This document shows positions 45,367-56,014 of a stretch of DNA of 64,000 bases, in pieces. The stretch spans positions 93,308,988-93,372,987 of the forward strand of contig OY294045.1 in the NCBI GenBank assembly GCA_958510825.1, given 5' to 3'. This DNA comes from Brachypterus glaber (Eukaryota; Arthropoda; Insecta; Coleoptera; Kateretidae). Made by a program: the position numbers and the translations under genes. Positions within the stretch are counted from its first letter, which is position 1. The number at the start of each line of letters is the position of its first letter. The notes under the pieces were generated by a model. The model ran no database searches. It worked only from the letters and a program-made list of their open reading frames with translations, and was not told the origin of the DNA.

Positions 45367-46248
45367 AGAACTTTTACCTCAAGAAGGAACATGATTAAAT
45401 CTACCGTATGCTTTGTTTGAAGCGTGAACCAACTACGGTGAGGGGCTGGTGGGGAGTGACTAATGTTTACACATAGTACGCGTAAAGAGAGAGAAAGAAT
45501 GTGTAAACTTACAGTCTAATGTCGTAAACTTTGTCAAGCAATACAGTGTTGCCGGTTGCAACACCTGCTTTAGATATTTTATTGTAAATTTTAAGAAATA
45601 TTAGTTTTATTTGAGTTTTATATGAACTAGTAGTTTAATTTTAATAAATTTAATTATATTACATTATCAAACATAATTATAGTGTCGTAGTATAGTAGTT
45701 TTTTAAAATTTTAATGTAGGTATAAAGATTTATCCTAATGATAAAGTGAAAATTACGCAACATCGCTCTGGTCACCAGAAGGTCAAAACTAGTGATATTT
45801 ATGTTTACACCAGAAGCAGTATCGCGTACGTTTATGTAAATAAACAAACAAAAAGATGAAACCTTCATAAACATTGGTCTGAAATAACTTCTTGAGGTAA
45901 CAGTTCTTTGAAACTAACCCATTATTCTAGATATCTTTTCTTTACTTCTTTTTTCAGGAGTTGATTTTTATCAGTTATTTTTTCATTCTTTATGAAGCAC
46001 TTCCTGTTTTTAATTTTGGTCGCAACGTTTTCAAATCGCAAAATAGAATTAGAATACGAACATTTTGCGAACGTGTCTGCTCATCAGACGGCCTCATTTT
46101 GGAATCCCGATGAGCCGAGATAAGGCCCTTGGTGGCAGACCTTATCGCCGGCCGCCACAGCACACGCTTAGTCACTCCATTTAGCGGTGTTTAGAATAAG
46201 ACTATGGTCAGAAACAATAAGAATTTATAGCTTGATATGATTGGCACC
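45367..46248. other. Unassigned DNA; G+C-rich patch at 46070-46190
   Basis: The patch (GAGCCGAGATAAGGCCCTTG...CGCCGGCCGCC) has open frames on both strands but nothing I recognise. The rest is A+T-rich. Confidence 0.4.
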
Positions 46249-46251
46249 TTA

Positions 46252-46492
46252 GGGAACGTTCAAGTATTACGTAACGTAAATTTTACAAAAATTAATACAC
46301 TTCATACCCCGATTCCCGCGTTATTAAATGCTGTAGAGATTTTATATTTTCGCTACCACGCTAACACACCCCCTATTTGGAGGGGGGGGAACCAAAACAT
46401 GAAATCTTTTCAGCCTTTAATAACGCGAGAACCGAGGTATAAAGTGTATGAATTTTGGTACAATTTGCGTTACGTAACACTTGAACGTTCCC
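46252..46492. mobile_element. PIF/Harbinger MITE, 241 bp, TTA TSD
   Basis: TIRs GGGAACGTTCAAGTATTACG / complement, TTA on both sides (46249-46251, 46493-46495). Inner second inverted repeat around TCATACCCCGATTCCCGCGT / ACGCGAGAACCGAGGTAT. Confidence 0.85.
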
Positions 46493-47003
46493 TTATGAAT
46501 ATTACAAAAAATTTATAAGTGGCAAAAGAAGCCTTACTTATTAGACTATCATTGCGTATCATAAAAACTTAGGTAGCTTTTAACCATAAAAATATAAAAC
46601 TAGAAAAGTGTATTTGCGCACAATTCCCCGCCCCATGGGCAATGGTGCGCACCTGCTGGGGTATTATGCTCAAAAGATAAAAACAGAAAATAATGCAACA
46701 GTATTTATTAAACACAAGATTTGTATATAGGTTTTTAAAAACTTAATTTTTAAAAGAAAAGTTTTGGAATTTTCGATCGTTTAAAGAAAGTTTCCAAAAC
46801 CTTTCTTTGGCAATATTGGCAAAATAGCACCTGATTGTTTTAAACATTTGTTTAATTATTTTGTTTTCTACTTGTTATTCATACGCAAAATGTAATTATT
46901 AAAAAGGTTATAACTTTAAAAACTTGTTTTTTATTTAATTTTATTACTATTTAATTGATTAAGGGGAAAGCGCATCATTACCCCATCATAAACTTAAAAA
47001 TAA
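46493..47003. other. Unassigned A+T-rich DNA
   Basis: No recognisable gene or repeat. Confidence 0.45.
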
Positions 47004-47216
47004 ACTAGATGAAACGTTGCAAGCACCCTGTCAAAACATCGGCACTATTGTACACTAGAGCCATCTAGTTTGCAAATTTCAAACTAGGTGTTTTGTTTGA
47101 TTTTAGATTCTGTATCTTTAAAACATTATATTCTAGCGAAAAACTGTATATAACATTTTTTATAGGGCTTAAAAAGAGCTTTTATTTAAAATATAATTTT
47201 TTGAAATCGGGTTATA

Positions 47217-47221
47217 AATAT

Positions 47222-47260
<39 letters not shown>

Positions 47261-47263
47261 TTC
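47217..47263 (-). repeat. (TAAA)n LINE tail
   Basis: About eleven tetramers, seen as TTTA on the plus strand, at the 3' end of the minus-strand LINE. Confidence 0.9.
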
Positions 47264-47325
47264 AAAAACTCGCACAGGTTTTCCCAATTACAGAGTTTGT
47301 TATGTTAAGTAAATTAATAACAATA

Positions 47326-48492
47326 TCAGTGATCATTACCAGCAGGTGCAGCAAAAAAGTTTTTTATTTTGCAAATAGAAGTATTTAAAATATCGACCCT
47401 AGAGCAAATACTATTATAGTAATTGCACATAAGAATCACAGGTGAAAACAGATAAACATTAGTTCTGGACGTTCTAACATAAAAAAATTGAGAGATTCTA
47501 GCAGAAATTCTGGGCACGTTTATTTGCAATAAGTTTAATAGCTCTATACAGTCAATCTTATTATTGATCAATTTATACAAAAATATAATTGATGCTTGTT
47601 GACGTCTTGCAGATAACGATTGAAACGAGAAATCATTTAGCAAATTCACATTAGGTATCCCTCTAGCTGGATACTCACCATATTTCCTATGATACAGATA
47701 TTTGAGGTAACGTCTTTGAACGTTTTCTAAAGCAGTAAGAAGAACAGCATAATTAGGGCACCAAACTACCGAACAATATTCCAAATGTGATCTGACATAG
47801 GACATATAGAGCAAATTAACAGTTTTAATGCTAAAACATTTAGTATTCCTAATAATAAACCCAAGTGATTTGTAAGCTTTGGATACAATGTTGTTTATGT
47901 GTGGATGAAAAGATAATTTTTTGTCAAAAGTGACACCAAGATCCTTGATGGTATCAGGTCTGTCCAAACTGTGCCCATCGATCTTGTAGTCAAAAGTGAT
48001 GACATTTAATTTTGTAGTAAAACTGAATATGTGACATTTATCAGCATTTAAGGGTAACTTGTGTCCATTGCACCATTTAACTACAGTATCTAAGATATCT
48101 TGTAGTTGAATACAATCATTTAAACTTTGGATTATCTTATATAACTTCATATCGTCTGCGAAAAGAAGACCATATACATTAATCAGGATCATTATTAGAT
48201 CATTAATAAAAATGATAAATAACAGTGGACCCATAATGGATCCTTGCGGAACACCCGACGTTGCAATGTATATGAAGGATTTTATATCATTGGACTCAAC
48301 ATATTGCATTCTGTTATATAAATAAGTAATCATTAGACATAAGAGAGGAATTGAAAAACCGAATATGTCGAGCATCATGATAAGAATTCTGTGGTCTAGT
48401 CTTTCGAAAGCCTTAGAGAAGTCAGTGTATATACAATCAGCTTGAAGAAAATTGTCTATACACCCAGATAGAAACTGAGTGAAACAGGCAAG
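47326..48492 (-). pseudogene. Jockey-type LINE, 5'-truncated ORF2 with RT core
   Basis: The frame is open from about 48490 to the stop at 47326, about 385 residues. It reads ADCIYTDFSKAFERLDH (RT motif A), GVPQGSIMGPLLFIIFIND (motif B), LLFADDMKLY (catalytic FADD), then KDLGVTFDKKLSFHPHI, SHLEYCSVVWCPNY and QRRYLKYL. The endonuclease and the RT N-terminal fingers are lost. The frame is otherwise intact, so it is a fairly recent truncated copy. It is a different subfamily from the 34.8-kb LINE. Confidence 0.87.
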
Positions 48493-48525
48493 ATATGTGA
48501 GATATGCTAAAAAAACCTTTTACTT

Positions 48526-48756
48526 TACCCACTAGTACCATAAATAACTATTATTTTGACCATACACTTACGACCGGACCGCCGCTAGATGGAGTAACCC
48601 TACATGCTATCTTTGCTTTACTGTCGAAACGATGAATTTTAAAATGGAATTTTACAGGTGTAGGAATATTTTAAGTACTGTGCTTATCGCAGGTTAAAGC
48701 TTTAACAGACGTTAACAGTGTTATAAGTTTAAATTGACTAAGTTAATATAAAAAAC
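48526..48756. other. Unassigned DNA with a short repeat R fragment
   Basis: TTTACCCACTAGTACCATAA at 48527-48560 matches the edge of repeat R at 40388. Confidence 0.45.
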
Positions 48757-49645
48757 ACTGCCCAGTAAATGAGCTTTCCCATTTTCACCTCCTCGCGTAA
48801 AATGGATTTTTTTATTATCAGATTCACTTTCAGCAACCATAAAAACCTTAGTATACCAATTTTCACGAAAACTACCCTCTGCCCCTTTGGGAGTGAAATT
48901 AGAATTTTGTTATAATCAGATTCCCTTTCAACAACCTCATAAACCCCAATATACCAATTTTCACGAAAACTACCCCTCACCCCTCAGGGGGTGATTAAGA
49001 ATATTTTTATTATCAGATTCACTTTCAGCAACCTCAAAAAGCCCAATACACCAGTTTTCAGAAAAATACCCCCACCCCTCAGGGGTGAAATTAGGAAAAA
49101 AATATCAGATTTATATTCGTCTACCACAAAAACCCCTATACACCAATCTTCACGAAAATAATGAAAATATTTAAAAATATTTACCCCCCGACCCCCGTGG
49201 GGGTGGAGTTAAATTTTTTTTATTATCAGATTCAATTTCAGCAACCTTGAAAACCCCCATACATCAATTTTCAAATTTTTGTAAAAAAAATGTATTTTTC
49301 CTCATTTCCCCTTGCCGCACCCCAATGTTTACCAAAAACAGTCCCGAGCGAGAACTTTTGGTAACATACCTGTATGCCAAATTTCAAGTATCTAGCTTAA
49401 AGTGTTCTTAAGTTATCGTGCCCACAAGAGTTCCCGGACAGACCGATCGACCGACCGATCGACCGACCGATCGACCAACCGATCGACCGAGCGACATTTT
49501 TTTTTTTGCTCGAAATTGATTATATCGACATAAAACGTCATAAAACGCAAAAATACACAAAAAAAAAATTGAAAATTTTTGCACGAATACAAGGTTTTCC
49601 GAAATTTTGAAAATTTTCAAAATGGGAAAGCAAAACACTGCCCAG
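48757..49645 (-). mobile_element. GGGAAAGC-family DNA element with internal 100-bp tandem repeats, copy 1
   Basis: The left end is CACTGCCCAGTAAATGAGCT then TTCCCATTTTCACC; the right end is AATTTTCAAAATGGGAAAGC. The shared terminal motif is GCTTTCCCATTTT. Inside are about five imperfect repeats (TATTATCAGATTCACTTTCA, CAACCTCAAAAACCCCAATA, CCAATTTTCACGAAAACTAC, CACCCCTCAGGGGGTG) and a (GATCGACC)n tract at 49440-49500. Non-coding. Confidence 0.75.
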
Positions 49646-49960
49646 TAAAAGAGCTTTCCCATTCTCACCTCCACGCGTAAAATGGTTATTTTATTATCAG
49701 ATTTACTTTCAGCAACCTTAAAAATCCCCCGCCCTTCAGGGGCTGGAGTTACAATTTTTTTATTATCATATTCACTTTCAGCGGCCTGAAAAACCCCAAT
49801 ATACCAATTTTCATGAAAACTACCCTACGCCCCTCAGGGAGTAGATTTTTTTTATTATCATATTCACTTTCAGCAACCTCAAACACCTCAACATACCAAT
49901 TTTCACAAAAAATACCCCCCGCCCCTCAGGGGATGGAATTAGAAAAAACCCGCGTAGTTG
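49646..49960 (-). mobile_element. GGGAAAGC-family element, partial copy abutting copy 1
   Basis: A new left end (CACTGCCCAGTAAAAGAGCT) follows directly on the right end of copy 1. Three internal repeats remain, then the similarity stops. Confidence 0.7.
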
Positions 49961-50094
49961 CAACTGGCAAATTCTCAGTCGCAACTGCGCCCGTTCCGAA
50001 CCAGTTCAGAATTGCAATTTTCGAGAACCAAAACAAACCTATTATATGACAAGTAGTTCTTCTGTTACGCCAGGTTTTTCATACGATAGTTAAT

Positions 50095-50425
50095 TGTTTT
50101 ATCCAATACATACAGATAATAAGACAATTACCAGCTTTATTTTAAATAGATAAACTCAATAATAACCCCCGCGTGGCTTTTACTTTATTGAGTGGATAAT
50201 TATTTATATTACCCACTCAACTGTCACTTGTCAAATTATTTTCTTGTAAATGTCATTAAAATTTTTAATAAAAATATGAATTCCTAAGCTATTTATTGGA
50301 TAAAACCTTGTATGGCACTCATGGGTAAACCGATATTGAACTCTCGGCTGACGCCTCGAAGGTTAATTTTCTCATGGGCAATATCTTACTTTACCCACTA
50401 ATACCATAAATAACTATTATAATAA
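50095..50425 (-). repeat. Dispersed repeat R, copy 3
   Basis: Same landmarks as 40143; extends to CCACTAATACCATAAATAAC. Confidence 0.7.
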
Positions 50426-50739
50426 TTCAAACCCTAAGCTAGACATTCACCACTGATATAAATAAATATTATTTAATTAAATAAGACACTAAAAATGTTG
50501 AAATAAAACTTTTTTACAAAAAGCCGATGCCAAAATTGCAATAAAATACCTATGGTATAATATAGGGTACCGGTAAAACTTGGCGCCGAAAGAATTTTAC
50601 TTTTTTGATTTTTAGAGACTGAAGTCGGTTACATTTTTTTTCCCAAAATACGTTTAATAAGTTTAATAGTTTAATAATTTATTATCAGTAGTAATATCAT
50701 AAGTGCATGTTGAATTATCGATAATTTTTTTACTGTATT

Positions 50740-50742
<3 letters not shown>

Positions 50743-50808
<66 letters not shown>
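50743..50808. repeat. (AT)n microsatellite
   Basis: About 33 AT units, perfect. Confidence 0.95.
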
Positions 50809-50813
<5 letters not shown>

Positions 50814-51044
50814 AAATATATTATCTGAAATTAATTAGGGTTTATACCTAGGATGTTTTGGTAATAAAATAAGCATTTATATGCTTATCAATAAAAATAA
50901 ATCAACTAAAGATAAGCTTCACAGATTAAAAACACATGTTGCAAAAATATAACATTTATTAAGATGTCATTAACTGTCAGTTTCTTGTTTCCATAGTATG
51001 TTGTGTTGGCTGACGCCTCGCAGGTTAATTTTCGAGAGGGCAAT

Positions 51045-51272
51045 ATCAGTTTACCCATGAGTGCCATACAAGATTTTATCCAATAAATAGCTTAGGAATT
51101 CATATTTTTATTAAAAATTTTAATGACATTTACAAGAAAATAATTTGACAAGGGACAGTTGAGTGGGTAAAATAAATAATTATCCACTCAATAAAGTAAA
51201 AGCCACGCGGGGGTTATTATCTATTTAAAATAGCTGGTAATTGTCTCATTATCTGTATGTATTGGATAAATA
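51045..51272 (+). repeat. Dispersed repeat R, copy 4
   Basis: Begins CAGTTTACCCATGAGTGCCA; slightly shortened near the 3' side compared with 23655. Confidence 0.7.
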
Positions 51273-51735
51273 TTATTTAATTAAATAAGACACTAAAAAT
51301 GTTGAAATAAAACTTTTTTACAAAAAGTCGATGGCTAAATTGCAATAAAATATCTATTATATAGGGTACCGGTAAAACTTGGCGCCGAAAGAATTTTATT
51401 TTTTTGATTTTTAGAGACTGAAGTCGGTTACAAAGTTTTCCCAAAATGTGTTTTAAAGTTTAATAATTTATTTATTTTTTGTCAGTTCCTCAAATTTTAC
51501 TTGCATACAATTAAAGTTAGATATATTTTTTGTTTGTATACAGATTAGATATTTAATACAAAAATTCCCGTAAAAAACCTGATCAGGAATAAAAGTAATA
51601 TTCTCAATATTTGTTGATTTAGGCTAAGCCTATGATAGTTATATTAGAAAACAAAAGTAAAAATAAACAAGCAGTGAATATACATAATGCTTCGCATTAA
51701 GTAGTATACTTCACACAGTTACACCTATACCTGTA

Positions 51736-53880
51736 TTACTATAATTGTGGGGACGTCGGATTTTTACGTATCTTATGTGGACCTCGAATCTGGCAACGTA
51801 GTATTGTAGATCTGATTCTGCTGATTTTATAGCTACCTGTAAATTTTCGATACACTCCAAAAAAAACCCTTACACACTTGAAAAATCAATTAATAAAAGT
51901 CCCCACAATGTAGTGTGTAAAAATGTCCTCACAATACTTGTAACCTTTAGGTGTGTATGTATGCCCCCACAATATAATTAAATATCCGGTGTGTATATAT
52001 GTCCTCACAATAGAGGTAAACTTCAGGTGTGTGACCCCACAATTTAATAAAATATCATGTGTGTATATATGTCCCCACAATATGCTTAAAGCTCAGGCGT
52101 GTATAAAATATTTCCCGCACTTTGCTTTCTCATTTTGAAAATTTTCAAAATTTCGGAAAGCCTTATATTCGTGCAAAAATTTTCAAAATTTTTTTTTGTG
52201 TATTTTTGCGTTTTATGACGTTTTATGTCGATATAAATCAATTTCGAGCAAAAAAAAATTGTCGATCGGTCAGTCGGTCGGTCGGTCGGTCGATCGGTCT
52301 GTCCGGGAAATCTTGTGGTCATGATAACTTAAGAACGCTTTAAGCTAGAAACTTGAAATTTGGCATACAGGTATGTTACCAAAAGTTCTCGCTCGGGATT
52401 GTTTTTGGTAAAAAATGGGGTGCGGCAAGGGGGGCAAATGGGGAAAAATACATTTTTTTTAGAAAAATGAAAATTGCTATATATGGGTTTTCGAGGTAGC
52501 TAAAATTGAATCTGATAAAAAAACTTTTCTAATTCCAACCCCGAGGGGGTGAGGGGTAAATATTTTTCAATATTATTAATATTTTCTTCAAAATTGGTAT
52601 ATAGGGGTTTTTGGGGTCGACGAATATAAATCTGATAATACTTTTTTTATAATTTCACCCCCTGAGTGGTGGGGGTAGTTTTCGTGAAAACTGGTGTATT
52701 GGGGTTTTTAAGGTTGCTGAAAGTGAATCTGATAATAAAATTTTTCTAAATTCACCCCCTGAGGAGGGGGGGGGTAGTTTTCGTGAAACTTGTTATATTG
52801 GGGTTTTTGAGGTTGTTGAAAGTGAATCTGATTATAAAAAAATTCAAACTTTACCCCTAAAGGGGCAGAGGGTAGTTTTCGTGAAAATTGGTATATTAAG
52901 GTTTTTATGGTTGCTGAAAGTCAATCTGATAATAAAAAATCCATTTTACGGGCGGAGGTGAAAAATTGGAAAGGTCTTTTACAGTGTATTTTAAAATAAA
53001 ATCCGTTATACTTAGTCTATAAATATGAGTAGAACTTATTTAGAAAATCAGTTGTCCAGTGATTTTTTCCAGTAAACATCAGGTTGGGTGAAAATAGGTA
53101 AAGGTAAGTAATAGTCTCTATGTGTTTCCTTATATCCTGACCCAAATATCAAAAAAGTCTTAATTATTAAATTAAAACTGCCACCTCATATAGAAGAAAG
53201 TTTTCGCATACTTTATTTTTGTCTAAATGCAAGTTTTCGCATCTACCCGTTTCAGGTTTTTTAAATAAGCTTTTTTTATTTTACCTTAATTAGAATTTTA
53301 AAAAATATATATTAAATCATATTAAAATTTGTATTTTGTTTTATTTTATATCAATAATATTGATTGTTCCAGCAAAAATATTTACACAAAATAAATCAAA
53401 ATATAACAAATTTTAAACTTCGTCCCCATAAAAATTTATACACATAATGCCAAATTTCTAAATTTTAAATAAGATATTGTATGCAATTTAATTGCATTTT
53501 TCGTCCCCACACACACAAAATAATTTAATTATAAAATTTATTTATTTTTTACAGAGGGAGCCACATGCTTAAACTAGAACTAGTCCCCACAAGTATAGTA
53601 AAACCTAAAATTTTAACACACCAAATATTTAATAGTATTGTGGGGTCATTTAAAAAACTACTTTTTTTTCCTATTATACTTATTTGTTGTTGACAAAATT
53701 AATATTATTTAGAGATATACAAATGGGGAAACTTTCTATCTAAGAAAATTTCAAAATAGTTTAAAAATAAGGAAGCTGTGGCTAAAAATATTTATGGGGA
53801 CGTACGTAAGTCCCCACAAGTACAAAAGTCCCCACAGTCCTGGTTTAATTCAGGCGAAAATCCCCACAAGGGTGGTCTTA
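51736..53880. repeat. Cluster of GTCCCCACAA motifs
   Basis: GTCCCCACA or close variants occur about a dozen times at 51740-52085 and 53420-53875, on both strands. In 51895-52110 they form an irregular tandem with GTGTGTATATATGT every 50-65 bp. The cluster is interrupted by a GGGAAAGC-family element at 52124-53000. Confidence 0.65.
52124..53000 (+). mobile_element. GGGAAAGC-family DNA element, copy 3
   Basis: Opposite orientation to copy 1. TGCTTTCTCATTTTGAAAAT start, (GGTC)n tract at 52262-52305, conserved core TAAGAACGCTTTAAGCTAGA, five to six 110-bp internal repeats, and an end resembling GGAGGTGAAAAATTGGAAAG. Confidence 0.75.
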
Positions 53881-54110
53881 CAAACGCAAATAGTTTTTTG
53901 ATACAAAAATTGTACAAAAATAATTGATTTTAATTTTTTTTTTGTTGGGGTCCAAACAAAACGTGTGAAGTTGCGAGGAGTATAATAAGAAAACGAGACG
54001 ATAACTGAATTAGAGTCTAATCTTTTCGAACTTGTTTGTCGTTTTCACTTTCTTCCATAAAGTCGTGTAACTGAGTAGATTTAGTCCCGCGTTAAAAATG
54101 TTTCTTTATT

Positions 54111-54463
54111 GTAAGGACTTTTTAATTTTAAACAAAATTATAAAAATATTAATTTATTATTCCATCAATCTATTTTCTAATCATCGTACAGAGTGATATT
54201 GGTAGACTGACAGTTTCGGGCTGCTGGCCCTCTTCAGTACCAAGAGTCAACTCTGCACGCTGATTAAGAAAACGTTTTTAGACTTTACTCGCAAAAGGAA
54301 TATAGCCATTAGATTGATGTGGACTTGTGCGCCATCTATTTCTAGATGTAGACAACTACTCATACCTCTCCTAATCTGGAGACTTTGAATGGTAGCAACT
54401 GTCAGTCTACCAATATCACTCTGTACGATGATTAGAAAATAGATTGATGGAATAATAAATTAA
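54111..54463. mobile_element. Retrozyme, second insertion (353 bp), 10-bp TSD
   Basis: Flanked by TTTCTTTATT at 54101-54110 and 54464-54473. A minus-strand unit (54111 to about 54397) joins head to head with a 66-bp plus-strand end. Outer ends match those of the 42335 insertion: GTAAGGAC on the left and GATGGAATAATAAA on the right. Confidence 0.8.
54185..54259 (-). ncRNA. Type I hammerhead ribozyme, copy D
   Basis: Core (54199-54243) identical to copies A-C, with complete distal stem I. A 3' fragment (ACTGTCAGTCTACCAA) also lies at about 54397 on the plus strand. Confidence 0.87.
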
Positions 54464-54586
54464 TTTCTTTATTGTATTTTGGTAAATACATTTCGCATTT
54501 TAGCACAGAGTTACCTAACTGATTTTTGAAGGACCTAATTGAAGAGGTAACTACACTGCAAAAAATGGCGGTAAAATTAAAGAATA

Positions 54587-54905
54587 ATAATCCTTTATTC
54601 CAGCCCAGAGGGCCATATACAAAAAATACAAAACATACAAAATATCTATGAGAAAATTAATAATTAGTCAATATACAAAAGTTCAAAAGAGCTACCGTCC
54701 CCCCATTAAAACTCTACTGCAGGTTTGCCATAGATTGGAACGCCATAGAATTTCACTCCTCAGCAGAGCCACAATAAAGAGGTTGAAAGATTTATACAGC
54801 CGATCGCGGAACCCAAAAGCCCGAAATCTACAAATAGCTAGGAAGTCATTAACACGAGCCGTAGCAAACATTTCACTAGCACTAGAAAAAATCGGTATGT
54901 TATGT
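54587..54905 (-). pseudogene. LINE 3'-end fragment (uncertain)
   Basis: The minus strand ends CCCTCTGGGCTGGAATAAAG then GATTATTATT, like a LINE 3' end. Upstream minus-strand sequence is open and could read FRDRLYKSFNLFIVALLRSE. Both strands are open here, so coding direction is uncertain. Confidence 0.45.
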
Positions 54906-54907
54906 TA

Positions 54908-55289
54908 TCGACACTCCCAAGCAACAAGGACGTAACTCAAGTTAGACCCATTTTGAGTTATACTCATAGGCAAACGCCTTGAAAAAAGACACACATGGTG
55001 GTACTACTCAGATTTCTCCACAGGCCATTTTAACCAAAAGTTTACCTAAAAATACTAAAGTAAAAAAATTTAAACTTGAATGTTATCAGAAACAAACAAT
55101 AAATAAACAATAAATACTTATACAGTTTATAGAGAATTTTATAAGCTTTCAAATGACGTATCGCATGGCTTCCTTTTCCACTTCAATCATTTACCCACCC
55201 TTAAATAACAAAAAAAAATATTTTAGAAATTTAGCTGTCGTGAAAAATGACAATATATGAGTTACGGCTTTGTTGCTTGGGGGTATCGT
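54908..55289. mobile_element. TCGA-end MITE, copy 2 (382 bp)
   Basis: Inverted relative to copies 1 and 3 (starts TCGACACTCCCAAGCAACAA, ends GTTGCTTGGGGGTATCGT). TA lies at both edges. Confidence 0.75.
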
Positions 55290-55319
55290 TATGTTAAGAG
55301 TCTAAACGCATTATTATAG

Positions 55320-56014
55320 CACACGCGCAACTTATTTATATTTATTTTTAACTTATTCTTGTACTACGTACTATGTATTTATATTATGTGTATAATTACC
55401 AATGACAATAAAGATATTGTATTGTATTGTATTGTATTGTATTGTATTGTATTGTATTGTATTGTATTGTATTGTATTGTATTGTATTGTATTGTATTGT
55501 ATTGTATTGTATTGTATTGTATTGTATTGTATTGTATTGTATTGTATTGTATTGTATTGTATTGTATTGTATTGTATTGTATTGTATTGTATTGTATTGT
55601 ATTGTATTGTATTGTATTGTATTGTATTGAATTGTATTGTATTGTATTGTATTGTATTGTATTGTATTGTATTGTATTGTATTGTATTGTATTGTATTGT
55701 ATTGTATTGTATTGTATTGTATTGTATTGTATTGTATTGTATTGTATTGTATTGTATTGTATTGTATTGTATTGTATTGTATTGTATTGTATTGTATTGT
55801 ATTGTATTGTATTGTATTGTATTGTATTGTATTGTATTGTATTGTATTGTATTGTATTGTATTGTATTGTATTGTATTGTATTGTATTGTATTGTATTGT
55901 ATTGTATTGTATTGTATTGTATTGTATTGTATTGTATTGTATTGTATTGTATTGTATTGTATTGTATTGTATTGTATTGTATTGTATTGTATTGTATTGT
56001 ATTGTATTGTATTG
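55320..56014 (+). repeat. LINE 3' end with giant (TTGTA)n array
   Basis: 55320-55420 ends CAATAAAGATATTGTA, a LINE-type 3' end. The pentamer then repeats about 118 times to 56014, with a single T-to-A change at 55630. Long open frames through it on both strands are artefacts of the pentamer. Confidence 0.9.

Larger units (their letters stand above)
47004..48525 (+). mobile_element. CATCGGCACT-family element split by a LINE, right end missing
   Basis: 47004-47218 matches 28202-28414. After the LINE the match resumes at 48493 (ATATGTGAGATATGCTAAAA) and stops at 48525, where other DNA follows. The LINE insertion is younger than the element. Confidence 0.8.
50459..51480. repeat. Direct repeat pair and inverted repeat R around an (AT)n core
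   Basis: 50459-50690 and 51267-51480 are direct repeats (AATATTATTTAATTAAATAA, GGGTACCGGTAAAACTTGGC, GACTGAAGTCGGTTACA). Repeat R copies at 50095 and 51045 are inverted to each other. A local duplication with rearrangement is likely. Confidence 0.7.

Noticed and set aside
49440..49500. GATCGACC tract as telomere-like or CpG-island sequence
   Set aside because: It is a short internal tract repeated in four copies of one DNA-element family, unlike insect TTAGG telomere repeats.
54648..54935. Plus-strand 95-residue protein
   Set aside because: The sequence ends like a minus-strand LINE 3' UTR and is open on both strands; the frame also runs into the neighbouring MITE.
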